Source of the DNA: Silene noctiflora
Lineage: Eukaryota > Streptophyta > Magnoliopsida > Caryophyllales > Caryophyllaceae
Direction of reading: 5' to 3'
NCBI GenBank assembly: GCA_009801015.1
Contig: VHZZ01008679.1
Span: 35,455-58,177, forward strand
DNA: 22,723 nt
Shown here: positions 11,101 through 19,907 of the stretch, one piece after another
Numbering within the stretch: the stretch's first letter is position 1
Layout of the letters: every line of letters starts with the position of its first letter
Position numbers and translations under genes: made by a program
Notes under the pieces: model-generated
Databases searched by the model: none
What the model was told of the DNA's origin: nothing
Seen by the model: only the letters and a program-made list of their open reading frames with translations

Positions 11101-14091
11101 GTTCCTAGATAACCAAAATGAAGTGCAAAAAGCCAACTCAGGAATCATTTAATGTTGCTACATGGTAATAATGGAACTTTATGATGGTTAATGTTACCCA
11201 ATCCTAAATTATTTTGGACTAACAACAAATGCACCAACAAAATGTGATTTAGGCTGCCAAACAAAGATACATGACGCACAAGGAAAACAAATTTATTTGG
11301 TCGCCAAGTGTTTAAGCTATCACTGATATTGAAGCACTCCAAATATGGAGCACTTGATCTTTTATGAAACCTAACCTTTGCAAACGTGAAAGAAATAATA
11401 AAACGATAGTTATCTGTAATTCTGTATTATGAAGATCTTTCATAAGTGCAACTGAAAAGCCACGAAAATTCTGAAGAGGGAAAATAGCAGTTATCTACAG
11501 TGGCGGACGCAGGACTTTGGAGTTTGGACGTGGGGAGCACAATATTTTTCCTTAACATTTTTCCCGTGGTATATCGCCCTTCACGAGACCAGTTGTTATA
11601 CTCTTGATCCATAAATGATGATGGGTTTAGGATTTATAGTAGTAAATACGGAGTACATAATAACCTATGTACAAATCCGATAAAATCTACGTTTTTCTTA
11701 GAAAAAAAGTAGCTGGGAAGTTTTATTCTTGTTAACTCTTTATTTTAATTATCTGACACATTTCATATCTAATAACAGCTTGATGACTAGAATAATGTAT
11801 AATCAAGGGACTCAATAAAAACTTTGTTAACATGATTAATAAGTATAATTGAAAAAGAAAAGATGCAAGAAAATAGAAAGATAATAAATGTAAATTGACG
11901 GCTTTTATAATGGAGTTAAATAAAATTTTAGTTTCCCATGCTATCAAATCTAGAAGTTATGGGAGGTGCGATGATGTTGGAGTATCGGGCTAAAGACCAG
12001 GCTTCAATCATTAATTCATTATGAACCACTTATTACTTATATTAATTATTTTGCATAAATAACAAAAACTAAACTACAAAACAAAGAACTGCATAAAAAA
12101 TTTAAAACATTGCACTTATAGGTATTGAACTTAGGGCGCTAGTATAAGAAGTGCCATTTCCTGCCACTGGACCAAGTGTAGATAAACAACAGTAGTTACT
12201 ATAAACATTAATTATCGAAAGGATGGGATAGGCACCGCCCACCTAAATTCGCCCCTGGTCATCTAGCAATGGCAAAAAATGATCAACTCACCCAACTCCC
12301 ATCAAGTGTCTTCATGTCAAAGGTCCAAGAAATGGTTTCCCTCTTTTGTCTCGAATAGTTTTGACTTGGAACATAATGAAAAGTGTAAAATGGCAACACT
12401 TTTGGTAAAAAAAAAAAAAAAAGCAAAAAAAGAACGAAAGAGAGAAAGGCCGCCGTTAGTGCTTTTCCCAAAACCATTTTTGAACTAACCCTGTGACAGA
12501 TATAATTAAATAAATAAAATGAAGAGACATCTGATAAACTAATCTCCATGAGCTAGTGAGTGAGCTTTATCAGTCGAGAATTGTTTCCACGTCAAAATTA
12601 GCATCAAGATCGGTAAGAGAATACTGGAAGAAAAAAAAAGGGAAAGGAAAGGCAGTGACGCACACCAGCCAGAAAAACAAGTGTATAATTTATGTCTATC
12701 TTAATGGAGTCACGACATGAAGTTAGATACTTAGATATGATACATAGTAAGTTCTCACCAACTAGATAATCTTCAATGTCCAGACCAAAATCAGGAGTAT
12801 TCACTGCATAATAAAGAAGTGAAAACAGTCACGACATTAGACAGCGAAAAGGTTATGATGAATAAGGTGAACATCATAAACAATGCTCACGTTCACGGTT
12901 CCGGCATACTGCCAGACAGTATTAAGCAACAGAACATAAAGAAGAAAATTAAACCATACATCCAAGCTTATCTTGCGCCTCGGGATGCATAAGCAGAACC
13001 CCGGTCTCTAGCCAATGCATGAAAGTAAGCAATGAGACAACTGTCTGAGTCTCGCTCCTCCAATCATTATGATACCTATAGATTAACCAAACTACGATGT
13101 CAAAAAAACAAATCCATTCATCCTGACAGAAATACTAATAGCCAAAACTCAACTACCAACTGTTGAGTTGCTAACCTGTAGTACTGTCCAGGACACTCTT
13201 TTAAAATTTCAGCAAGCCGGCTGAAGTTCTCCTTAATCACACCGATTTGAGTATTACCCTTCTCCAACACCTCTGTATTATACAAATAAGAGACAGAACC
13301 CGGTAAGAATAATATGTACTCCGTACTACTTATCCGTGGACCAATGGCAACCACAAGTTCCGATATACCATCACATTCATCAAACAAATTCAAATGAATG
13401 TAAAATCATCAACTTTTCTAACATTTTTGAGTATAGATAAACAAAAATAATCCACCAAAAATATCTAAGCAGAATACGACTGTGGGACGTTCCATTTTGA
13501 ACAATTTCAGGTGGAATCATTAACTGTAAAATGCAACCCTAAAAATTTGGTACAAAAAAAGGGTAAAATGAATGCAATAGCTACTAACATATAACAATGT
13601 TAATATATCAAACCCCACCCGCAACCTTTTGAACACGTTCACACTAACTAAATCTCGAATGATGGCCTACAAAACACGCATAGGGACGGAGAGAGTAAAA
13701 TACCCCTAACAAAAAAACCGATAGGGACGGAGAGAGTAACTCAAAATATACCAGTAATTGGACGAGATTGATGAACAAGAAGTAGATTAGCATGCATGAT
13801 TCTAGCAGCAGATTCGATTTCCAAGGCAACATTTCGAATCCTCTCTCGCAAATTGCTGGAATCGTGAAGTTGGGACCGGAAGGTCTCGAACTGGGCCTCC
13901 ATTCCCGGGATACAGGAAGAGGAGGAGGAGGTGTGGGGTTTGTTGAAGAAACGAAACGGGGCGTTTCGGAGAGGAGCAAGAAACGGAGAAGGAGGGTGGT
14001 GGTGGTTGAACAAGGGAAGTGGGTTTAGAGAGGGGTTAGGGTTTATGTGACAGAGTGCTACGGTCATGTACGCATTTCGAAACGCCTTCAT
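8150..14091 (-). CDS. Translin-family protein, 7 coding exons, 290 aa
   Basis: Spliced exons, in transcript order: 13752-14091, 13176-13272, 12960-13075, 12759-12803, 9322-9347, 8376-8511, 8150-8262. They total 873 nt, 290 codons plus TAA, with GT/AG junctions and consistent phases throughout. From Met64 the protein is 227 aa, about the length of animal translin (228 aa). It shows the family hallmarks RERIRNVALEIES, an ANLLLVHQ segment, the YHNDWR and LTFMHWLETG helices, VTYGDYD (VTAGD in animals), LNLRNDFLRKKFDG and VEEVYYDVKIRGL. Translin is an all-helical single-stranded nucleic-acid binder that assembles into octamers and, with TRAX, forms the C3PO ribonuclease. Its role in this plant is inferred. 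Residues 1-63 are rich in Arg, Ser, Pro and His and poor in acidic residues, like a mitochondrial or plastid transit peptide. The frame stays open further upstream to an ATG at 14196; I chose 14091 because MKAFRNAY reads as a targeting-peptide start. The TRF-like gene follows about 1.36 kb downstream on the same strand. Confidence 0.93.
8586..8793. mobile_element. Stowaway MITE (Tc1/mariner type) in translin intron 5
   Basis: The element is 208 bp and flanked by TA on both sides (8584-8585 and 8794-8795). Its terminal inverted repeats begin CTCCCTCCGTCCCGG and match perfectly for about 31 bases. CTCCCTCCGT ends plus a TA duplication are the Stowaway signature. It has no coding capacity. A third, imperfect copy of the right-end sequence lies inside the element near 8729-8749. 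Confidence 0.95.
9348..12758 (-). other. Large 3.4-kb intron 4 of the translin gene
   Basis: This intron separates the 45-nt exon 4 from the 26-nt exon 5. It has a GT donor (12757-12758) and AG acceptor (9348-9349) on the minus strand. Apart from the hAT-type element at 11498-12257 and a poly(A) stretch near 12407-12422, it is AT-rich sequence with no gene that I can support. Confidence 0.85.
11498..12257. mobile_element. Non-autonomous hAT-type DNA transposon in translin intron 4
   Basis: The left end is CAGTGGCGGACG and the right end, reversed, is CAGGGGCGAATT, a short imperfect inverted repeat of hAT type. The flanks form an 8-bp target duplication with one mismatch: GTTATCTA at 11490-11497 and GTCATCTA at 12258-12265. 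Eight bases is the hAT-superfamily duplication length. The 760-bp interior encodes no transposase, so mobilisation would need a partner. The mismatch suggests the insertion is not recent. Confidence 0.85.
13680..13739. repeat. Two direct copies of a Stowaway-like end in translin intron 1
   Basis: ATAGGGACGGAGAGAGTAA occurs at 13680-13698 and 13721-13739, with a 41-bp period. The string resembles the GGGACGGAGGGAGTA end of Stowaway elements. It may be a relic duplicated after excision or decay. No matching left end is seen nearby. Confidence 0.7.
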
Positions 14092-14248
14092 TTTTCTTTT
14101 CTCGTGTCTGTTCGTTTCACGTCTATTTGGTATTTTGGATTTTGGAGGACTACACATGTCAAACGGTTCGGGAGTCTCGGGTTGCAGTCGGATCATACGA
14201 GAACACGGGTCATGTTAAATATAAGTCGGGTCATAAGGATTACGCTTT

Positions 14249-14260
14249 GGGTTAGGGTTA
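14249..14260 (-). promoter_or_regulatory. Telo-box-like motif upstream of translin
   Basis: On the minus strand this reads TAACCCTAACCC, containing the plant telo-box core AACCCTAA, about 160 bp upstream of the chosen ATG. Telo-boxes are frequent in promoters of plant translation and cell-cycle genes. A second AAACCCTAA string near 14034-14042 lies inside coding exon 1, so it may only be codon choice. Confidence 0.35.
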
Positions 14261-14315
14261 TAATACGGATAAAAAAATATTTTTCAACGCCTTTTTATTT
14301 AACCATTTTTAAAAG

Positions 14316-15266
14316 AAAATCGGAAAAATATTTTAGGTTTAGGTTTGAATTTCCCGAACATAAAGCATTTTAGAGGTCATTTCAACTATCTTATTTGACC
14401 AGATACAATTTTTACATACGATTTTTCCGATTTTAACCTTGTCATTTTTTCTCATCCCCTCACCCAAACCTAATACAACTCACCCATCCCCACCCCACCC
14501 CACCCCACCCCACCCCACCTACCGGCATCCCCTTCCATACTTCGGCCTCCCTTGATCCAGTCTCTCCAGTCACGCCCTCCTCTTCTCCTTAATTAATTAC
14601 ACATTTATCAACTCACATAGTCGAAGATGGGAAAATAAAACGCGCAAAACATTTCGATAAAATCTACAAGTTGCTGCAGATGTATGGGGCGTCAAGTAGA
14701 TTTGCATGCGGCATGTCCATTTGCTTTGGTTGCAATGGATTTTATCAAAGTGTGTATCGGTTTGGCTATATACCGGTTCTTAATTGTTGGTTTTGTTATT
14801 GTCAACGCACCACCACCACCCCTTTTAACAATTACTCTTATCTTATAAACCCTAATTCAACAATTATGATTAACAAATGAACAAGTTCTTAATAATTGAT
14901 AAACAACTAAATTACTTTATCGATTAGTGAAGTAAGATCCATCATTCCATTATTGAAGTACTTTGACCAATTAAATTAAGTTTTAGTAAAATGGCAGAAG
15001 TAAAAGCTAATCCGGTTAGGTTTGAAGTTAAAAGGGTATTAAATGGAAAGTGAATGACAAAGTATACGTGAAATAGTAAAACACGTATGTGAAAAAAGTA
15101 ATTTTGATTTAAAATCGGAAAAATATTTTAGGTTTAGGTTTGAATTTCCCGAACATAAAGCGTTTTAGAGGTCATTTCAACTATCTTATTTGACCAAATT
15201 AGATTTTTTTTTTTAATTTCCCGAACATAAAGCGTTTTAGAGGTCATTTCAACTATTTTATTTGAC
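14316..15266. repeat. 86-bp direct repeat (two copies) plus a 52-bp third copy
   Basis: Copies at 14316-14401 and 15111-15196 differ at a single position (A/G). A third, shorter copy (15215-15266) matches the inner part with about one change and sits 72 bp downstream of its equivalent in copy two, forming a local tandem. The repeat starts AAAATCGGAAAAATATTTTA and has no coding potential. The roughly 700 bp between copies one and two could be an insertion bounded by the repeats, or the repeats may come from segmental duplication. Confidence 0.9.
14488..14519. repeat. Simple repeat (CCCCA)n
   Basis: About five to six tandem CCCCA units lie in the region upstream of translin. There is no coding context. 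Confidence 0.9.
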
Positions 15267-15328
15267 AAGATTAGTTTTTTTTTAAACCAAATTTTCATTC
15301 AACTTGTTTTCTTTTCAAGTATTTTATA

Positions 15329-15419
15329 CTCCCTCCACACACCTATTTTCATCCCATTTCAATAAAATACTCCTCTCATATATTAAAGAAATGGGGTGAA
15401 AACTTATGTGTGGAGGGAG
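15329..15419. mobile_element. Short Stowaway-like MITE, 91 bp
   Basis: The left end CTCCCTCCACACA is matched in inverted orientation by TGTGTGGAGGGAG at the right end. TA flanks both sides (15327-15328 and 15420-15421). It is very short and non-coding, and the arms keep pairing inward (CATCCCATTTC against GAAATGGGGTG). Confidence 0.85.
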
Positions 15420-15429
15420 TAAGTAACTT

Positions 15430-15648
15430 ATTTAGTTAAATAAGGTTGCTCAAATAAAACACTTGACCAAATTAGCTTATTTTACTAGCATCAGTTACTT
15501 TATCGGTTAATTAGCAAACATTTTTTTTATATAACCAGCTACTAATTTTCAGCTAGTTAGCTCCTAATTTTCAGCTAGTTTATCAGTTATCAGCTGTCTT
15601 TTCAGGTTTCGGCTTTCTTTTCGGTTAGTTATACCAAACAGAGCCTAC
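15430..15648. repeat. AT-rich repeat with TCAGCTAGTTA motifs, probable MITE remnant
   Basis: The motif CTAATTTTCAGCTAGTT is repeated at about 15542-15558 and 15571-15587. The right edge ends TACCAAACAGAGCCT, which reversed is AGGCTCTGTTTGGTA, a terminus style common in plant hAT- or Harbinger-type MITEs. I could not place the left end. Confidence 0.4.
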
Positions 15649-15679
15649 GCATTTTAATACTCTACTTACATTAATAAAG

Positions 15680-16519
15680 GGGTTTTTTGTCAGAAGGTAT
15701 CTAACATTTAGGGCACTTCACCTAACATTATTTTTTTTGCCCAATGATACCTAAAGTTTATATATCCGTTGTTAACAAAGTACCAATTAACATTTTCTGT
15801 TAAAGAAAAACGTCAAAATTTCGTCTTGACTTTTCAAAAACCACGATTTTTTTCCTTCAAATCGTATAATTGCTATTAATAATCATTGCATATTTATCAT
15901 TCACTAGTCTTAATGCTACCCTCTTCCTTTAATCTCGTTAGTCACAACCTGAACTACTCTTTTTCATAACAACCTAATAGCCCTTTTTAGTTTCTAACGC
16001 CTCCATTAATTTCGGAAATTACCGTCAGACGTGGGCGTTGTCATGAGGCAAAGTTAGAGCCGGGGGAGAATGACAGCGATAAGAGGAGGAGGAGGATAAA
16101 TAAAGGAAAATGAGTGTTAATGATGTTGAAGTGGAGTGGAAATAAAAAGGTGATGAAGATGAGGGTGAAAATTGATAATTAAGGTGATGACGTAGATAAA
16201 GGTAGTAGGAATAGAGATGGAGCGAAGAGAGAAGGTGGTGAAGCGGAATATAAATATACTAAACATGAATATAAATGAGATAAATAGGTTAAATTATATG
16301 ATTAATAATTTTTTAAGGAAGGGATTGAGGAGAAAAACAAATAAATTCATGTTTTCCGTCTCGGCAAGCTCCAAAGTTAACTATTTTTAATGGAAATTGC
16401 TTGTTGTTACTTCTTAGCAACTAAATTATAAAGTTTTGGTACTTCCGAGCAAAAAAATAATGTTAGGTACCTTCGTGCAAGATGTTGTAAATGTTAGGTA
16501 CCTTCGGATAAAAATACAC
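15680..16519. mobile_element. Mutator-like (MULE) non-autonomous element with long imperfect TIRs
   Basis: The first 80 or so bases (GTCAGAAGGTATCTAACATT and onward) are matched in inverted orientation by the last 90 or so, which contain two GGTACCTTCG blocks. The outer ends GGGTTTTTTGTC and, reversed, GTGTATTTTTATCC resemble MULE termini. Possible 9-bp flanks TTAATAAAG and TAGATAAAA agree at 6 of 9 positions, so the duplication is weak. The interior is purine-rich and non-coding. Boundaries are uncertain by about 10 bases. Confidence 0.55.
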
Positions 16520-16633
16520 TAGATAAAATCAACGGTATGTAGCAGAGCCATCCAGGAGATTTTAGTGGCCCTGTGTGAATTTTTTAAAATGGGCCTTAGG
16601 TTCAATTTTTTGGTTACAAGAAGCGAGATGAAT

Positions 16634-16860
16634 TCAAGCTAAAAAAATAAGTGAAATAAAGAACGTGAAAGCATAGAAAGGAAAAACTCGAGGTCGAGAC
16701 ACACCTCCAACATCCTTCTGAGTCAGACGAAATAGATGGCTAGGCATATTTGAGTGGTCGAATATGGCTAACTGATTATTCTGAATCACTTCGTAATTAG
16801 CCAACCAATCTACACAATAATTTACTTCCCGATAAATATGGTAGATATCCACTTTCTAAG
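16634..16860 (-). pseudogene. LINE-type RNase H domain fragment
   Basis: An open stretch on the minus strand carries HIYREVNYCVDWLANYE, the C-terminal core of the RNase H-like domain found in plant LINEs, where the usual pattern is H-REaN-ADwLA. The Asp of VDWLA sits where the last active-site Asp is expected. It ends with a QKDVGGVSRPRV-type tail near the family's usual C terminus. Only about 70 residues survive, with an in-frame stop just upstream and no reverse transcriptase. It lies between the Mutator-like element and the copia remnant. Confidence 0.7.
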
Positions 16861-18260
16861 GCGAGTAACGAACGAAGGATTTACAAATTTGGAATAAATG
16901 TGAGTGAGCCGACGAAAAGAATTGGTCAGTCTTCATAAACCTGTCAACAACTTTTGATAAAAAAAATTCAACAACAAATACAGTACGTTTTTGAACTTGA
17001 ATGATGATCGAACATGCTTACAACGAACACAAGCATCACAAAATTTATTAGTATCAAATTTCACGGCAGGAATACCGTAAACAAGATCCATCCTTTTCAA
17101 TTGATTTAAACTATAAGAGCTTATAGGACCAAAGTGTTTATGCCATATTGAGGGTCATTAACAATAGCACTCATACAAGTTAGAGAAATAGATAGTATAA
17201 CATTAATATCACAAACATAAATATTATTTTTTCCTCTATCTTCTAAAATGACATTACTAGATCCTCCACGAAAAATACGACAAACATTTGAATGAAGTAC
17301 CACTTTATTACCGCGGTCACATAATTGTGAGATACTTAGTAGATTATGTCCTAGACCTTATAATAGTAACACGTTATTAATGGAGTGAGAGTTAGAGATA
17401 CCTATTTTACTAATACCAATGATTTTTCCTTTCTTGTTATCTCCAAACGTCACACTACCACCTTGATAGGCATCCAGCAAGAGAAACTTAGTCTTGTCTC
17501 TAGTCATGTGTCACGAACAACCAAAATCGAGATACCATCGGTTTCTTCTCTTCGCCTTGACCTGCAAAAAGTTGGGTCCTCATTTGTTAATATCAAGCAG
17601 TAAATCCTTGCGTATCCACATTTGCTTAATCATGTATTTCTTTTTACTATTTGGTTTGTTTTTAGAACAAGAATTAGAGTTTTTATTTTCATTAATTCAA
17701 ATTACTCTTCTTCTTGCTAAACCTAGCATGATTTTTTTTCTTAGTAGTTGGTTTCACATGTTGTTTATGATAATCAACATTATCATCTAAATTCTTGTTC
17801 TTAGCGTGCTTCTCATTTTTCCTTAAATAAGCATTACGTTATCACATGAATAAAAAACATGACCTGTGTTTCCGCAGTAATTAGTAATAGTATACTCGAG
17901 TAAACCAACATATTCTCTTTTTTGAAAATCATGATCAGAAGGCTTGTTATTCTTCTTAACATATTATTGACGACACTTGGTTTGATATCCTAACCCTTCT
18001 TTAAAATATCTATCAGATTGTTTTGTGAGGAAATTCAAAACAGTTTCACTAGCCTTCTAATTCTTACCTACATTACAATTATTACAAACTTAAATAGTTT
18101 TATTGATACATCTTTAGTTTATCTAACTTAGATTGAAGTTCTACAATCTTATTGGTTAAGGAATAGCTTCATAACAGTGTAATCATGTTTTTATGAGATA
18201 AGCTCATTTGTTAAGTCAGAAACTTGTTCATTTAAGACATTGATATCGCTTTCTAGTTCT

Positions 18261-18394
18261 AAGGTTACATACAATATCCTTGGCCGAGGTTACATTCACC
18301 TTAGCCGAGGTTACATTCACCTTATATGAGGTTACATTATCATTGCCAAGGTTACATTCACCTTGATCGAGGTTACATTCACCTCAGGATGTAA
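18261..18394 (-). repeat. Six copies of a 21-bp unit in the copia remnant
   Basis: GGTTACATTCACCTT-type units start at 18263, 18288, 18309, 18330, 18350 and 18371 (spacings 25, 21, 21, 20, 21). On the minus strand the 21-bp unit would encode the heptapeptide KVNVTSA, so the array could have grown in frame while the element was active. The 20-base spacing now shifts the frame. Confidence 0.8.
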
Positions 18395-18477
18395 ACTAGA
18401 ATTTAGGTCATTATTACTTCGTACCAAGTTTGGCATTGATTCAACAGTCAAATCAAACTAGATTTTGAAACAAATGG

Positions 18478-18726
18478 TTAATTTACGCTCTTGGTGAGAA
18501 GTTTTTTAACCTTTTCTTTAAGCAAAAAGTTTTCTTTAGCTATGTCAATAATTTGAACGTGAAATTCTTTCAATTCATTACCTTGATCAACACAAGTTTC
18601 ATAGACTTCTTCAAAGTGATTTAAGATCTTATCTTTTGACAATTTACGAAATTTATCTTTCATTTGAGCATAAATTGACTCGCATTCATTGCCAGAATCT
18701 GAGTCGGATTGTCCCGGACGTGTCAT
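18478..18726 (-). pseudogene. Open segment of copia gag-pol linker (82 aa), coiled-coil-like
   Basis: This is the longest uninterrupted frame inside the copia remnant. It is acidic at the start (SDSDSGNECES), then Lys/Glu-rich with spaced Leu/Ile/Val (FRKLSKDKILNHFEEV, NFLLKEKVKKLL), as in the linker between the two zinc knuckles of UBN2-type copia gag. The Met at its start is internal to the larger decayed polyprotein and is not a true gene start. Confidence 0.6.
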
Positions 18727-19013
18727 TAAGCATATATCTTTGATGTTGTGAGACCTAAAACATGAGGTTTCTTTCTTGTAAGGACTGAAGCATAGGTTTG
18801 CTTCCTCCTCTTCTTCTGATTCATCTTCTTCATCGGTTTCTACATCACCCCATCCACATGAAGCAAGCGTGGCTTGCTTGTAATCGTTCTTTGTCTTTTC
18901 ATGCTTGTCTTTATTCTTAATCTTCTTCCATGTAGAACAATTTTTGATGATGTGATCTGATTCCCCACACTTGAAAAATACCTTGTTCGTGAACTTTGGT
19001 TTTGATGTGTTTG

Positions 19014-19040
19014 TTTTTTTTTTTTTTTTTTTTTTTTTTT
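19014..19040. repeat. Poly(T) run of 27 bases within copia gag
   Basis: An uninterrupted T run (A on the copia coding strand) lies between the UBN2 region and the first zinc knuckle. It would read as poly-lysine and probably expanded from a Lys-rich linker by slippage. Its length is also a likely sequencing error site. Confidence 0.9.
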
Positions 19041-19741
19041 ATTAGACAACTTTTCTTGATTAAATCGAAAGTTGTTTTTAAAATGTCTAAGAAACATACC
19101 CGTATTCTCATCAACCTCTTCATCGTCACTTGATATGGTAAGAAGAGTTATACCTACTTTTTGTCGTTTCAGTGTGGTGTTTATTGAGTTGTAACACATG
19201 TGTCATTAACGAACGAAGTAAGCTTTCATATGAAAGTGAAGATAGATCCCTAGCCTCTTTTATTGTTGTGACTTTAGGTTGTCATTTTTCAGTGAGATTT
19301 CTTAAAATTTTCCGAACAAGATCTTCAATTTCAAAAGATTTTCCTAAATTTTTTAACTCATTGGTTATATTTGAAAATCTTGTTAACATGTCATCAATGC
19401 TCTCATCTTTCTCCATATAGAACATCTCATACTGCTAAGTTAATAAATCTATCCTATACTTCTTAACATGGAACATTCCATCATATGTTAATTCAAGACT
19501 ACTTGTTTTGTACTAGTGCATGATGAGAATCGACTAACCTCTTATTTAGTAATTCTTCTTTGCAAAAATGACATTGCTTAAGAATTCTTTTGAATTTTGA
19601 TATAGTCATTTGCATCATAGTCATCTTCTTCCTTAACACTAATATTGTCGAGAACTGTAATACTCGAATATTTTGGGACCCGTACAAGAGTCTTAGGATG
19701 CGTGAGAGTCATACGAGAGTAAGATTGGACCTTAAACTAGA

Positions 19742-19885
19742 CCAAGTAGGACCTAGACTAGACCGAGTGAAGGTTGGAGTGAACCGAGTAAGCTGGTGGC
19801 AGACCGAGTAAGGTTGACTCGGCTGAGTAGTGCGTCTACTCGACCGAGTAGTGTTGACTCGGACGAGTAGATCGAGTCACTCAAC
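19742..19885. repeat. Cluster of ACTCG/CGAGT inverted motifs
   Basis: The tract contains many CCGAGT and ACTCGG strings facing each other, such as CTACTCGACCGAGTAG at 19836-19851 and GACTCGGCTGAGT near 19816-19828. Several could form short hairpins. It lies in the left part of the gypsy-type LTR. Confidence 0.7.
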
Positions 19886-19907
19886 CAAGTGACACTGTCA
19901 GTACCCG

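Larger units (their letters stand above)
16930..19655 (-). pseudogene. Decayed Ty1/copia retrotransposon (gag to integrase N terminus)
   Basis: On the minus strand the order is: gag UBN2 region (about 19160-19640), first zinc knuckle (18937-18972), acidic and coiled-coil-like region (about 18478-18840), a repeat tract (18261-18394), second zinc knuckle (17844-17876), protease (about 17430-17530), gag-pre-integrase (about 17110-17345) and the integrase Cys region CDACVRCKHVRSS (about 17003-17049). The order matches plant copia polyproteins of the UBN2 type. Multiple stops and frameshifts break it, for example a stop just after the protease DFGCS. Reverse transcriptase, RNase H and both LTRs are missing from the window. 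The left side abuts a LINE fragment and the right side is cut by a gypsy-type LTR. Confidence 0.85.

Noticed and set aside
14047-14373. Plus-strand frames opposite the translin 5' end, possibly a divergent gene
   Set aside because: They overlap translin coding exon 1 antisense and run into repeat sequence. No protein signature is visible, so a bidirectional gene is not supported.
16530-16620. AGAGCCATCCAGGAG and GGGCCTTAGG strings that look like the edge of a DNA transposon
   Set aside because: No opposite end or duplication could be placed; it may belong to the decayed LINE or to another truncated element.
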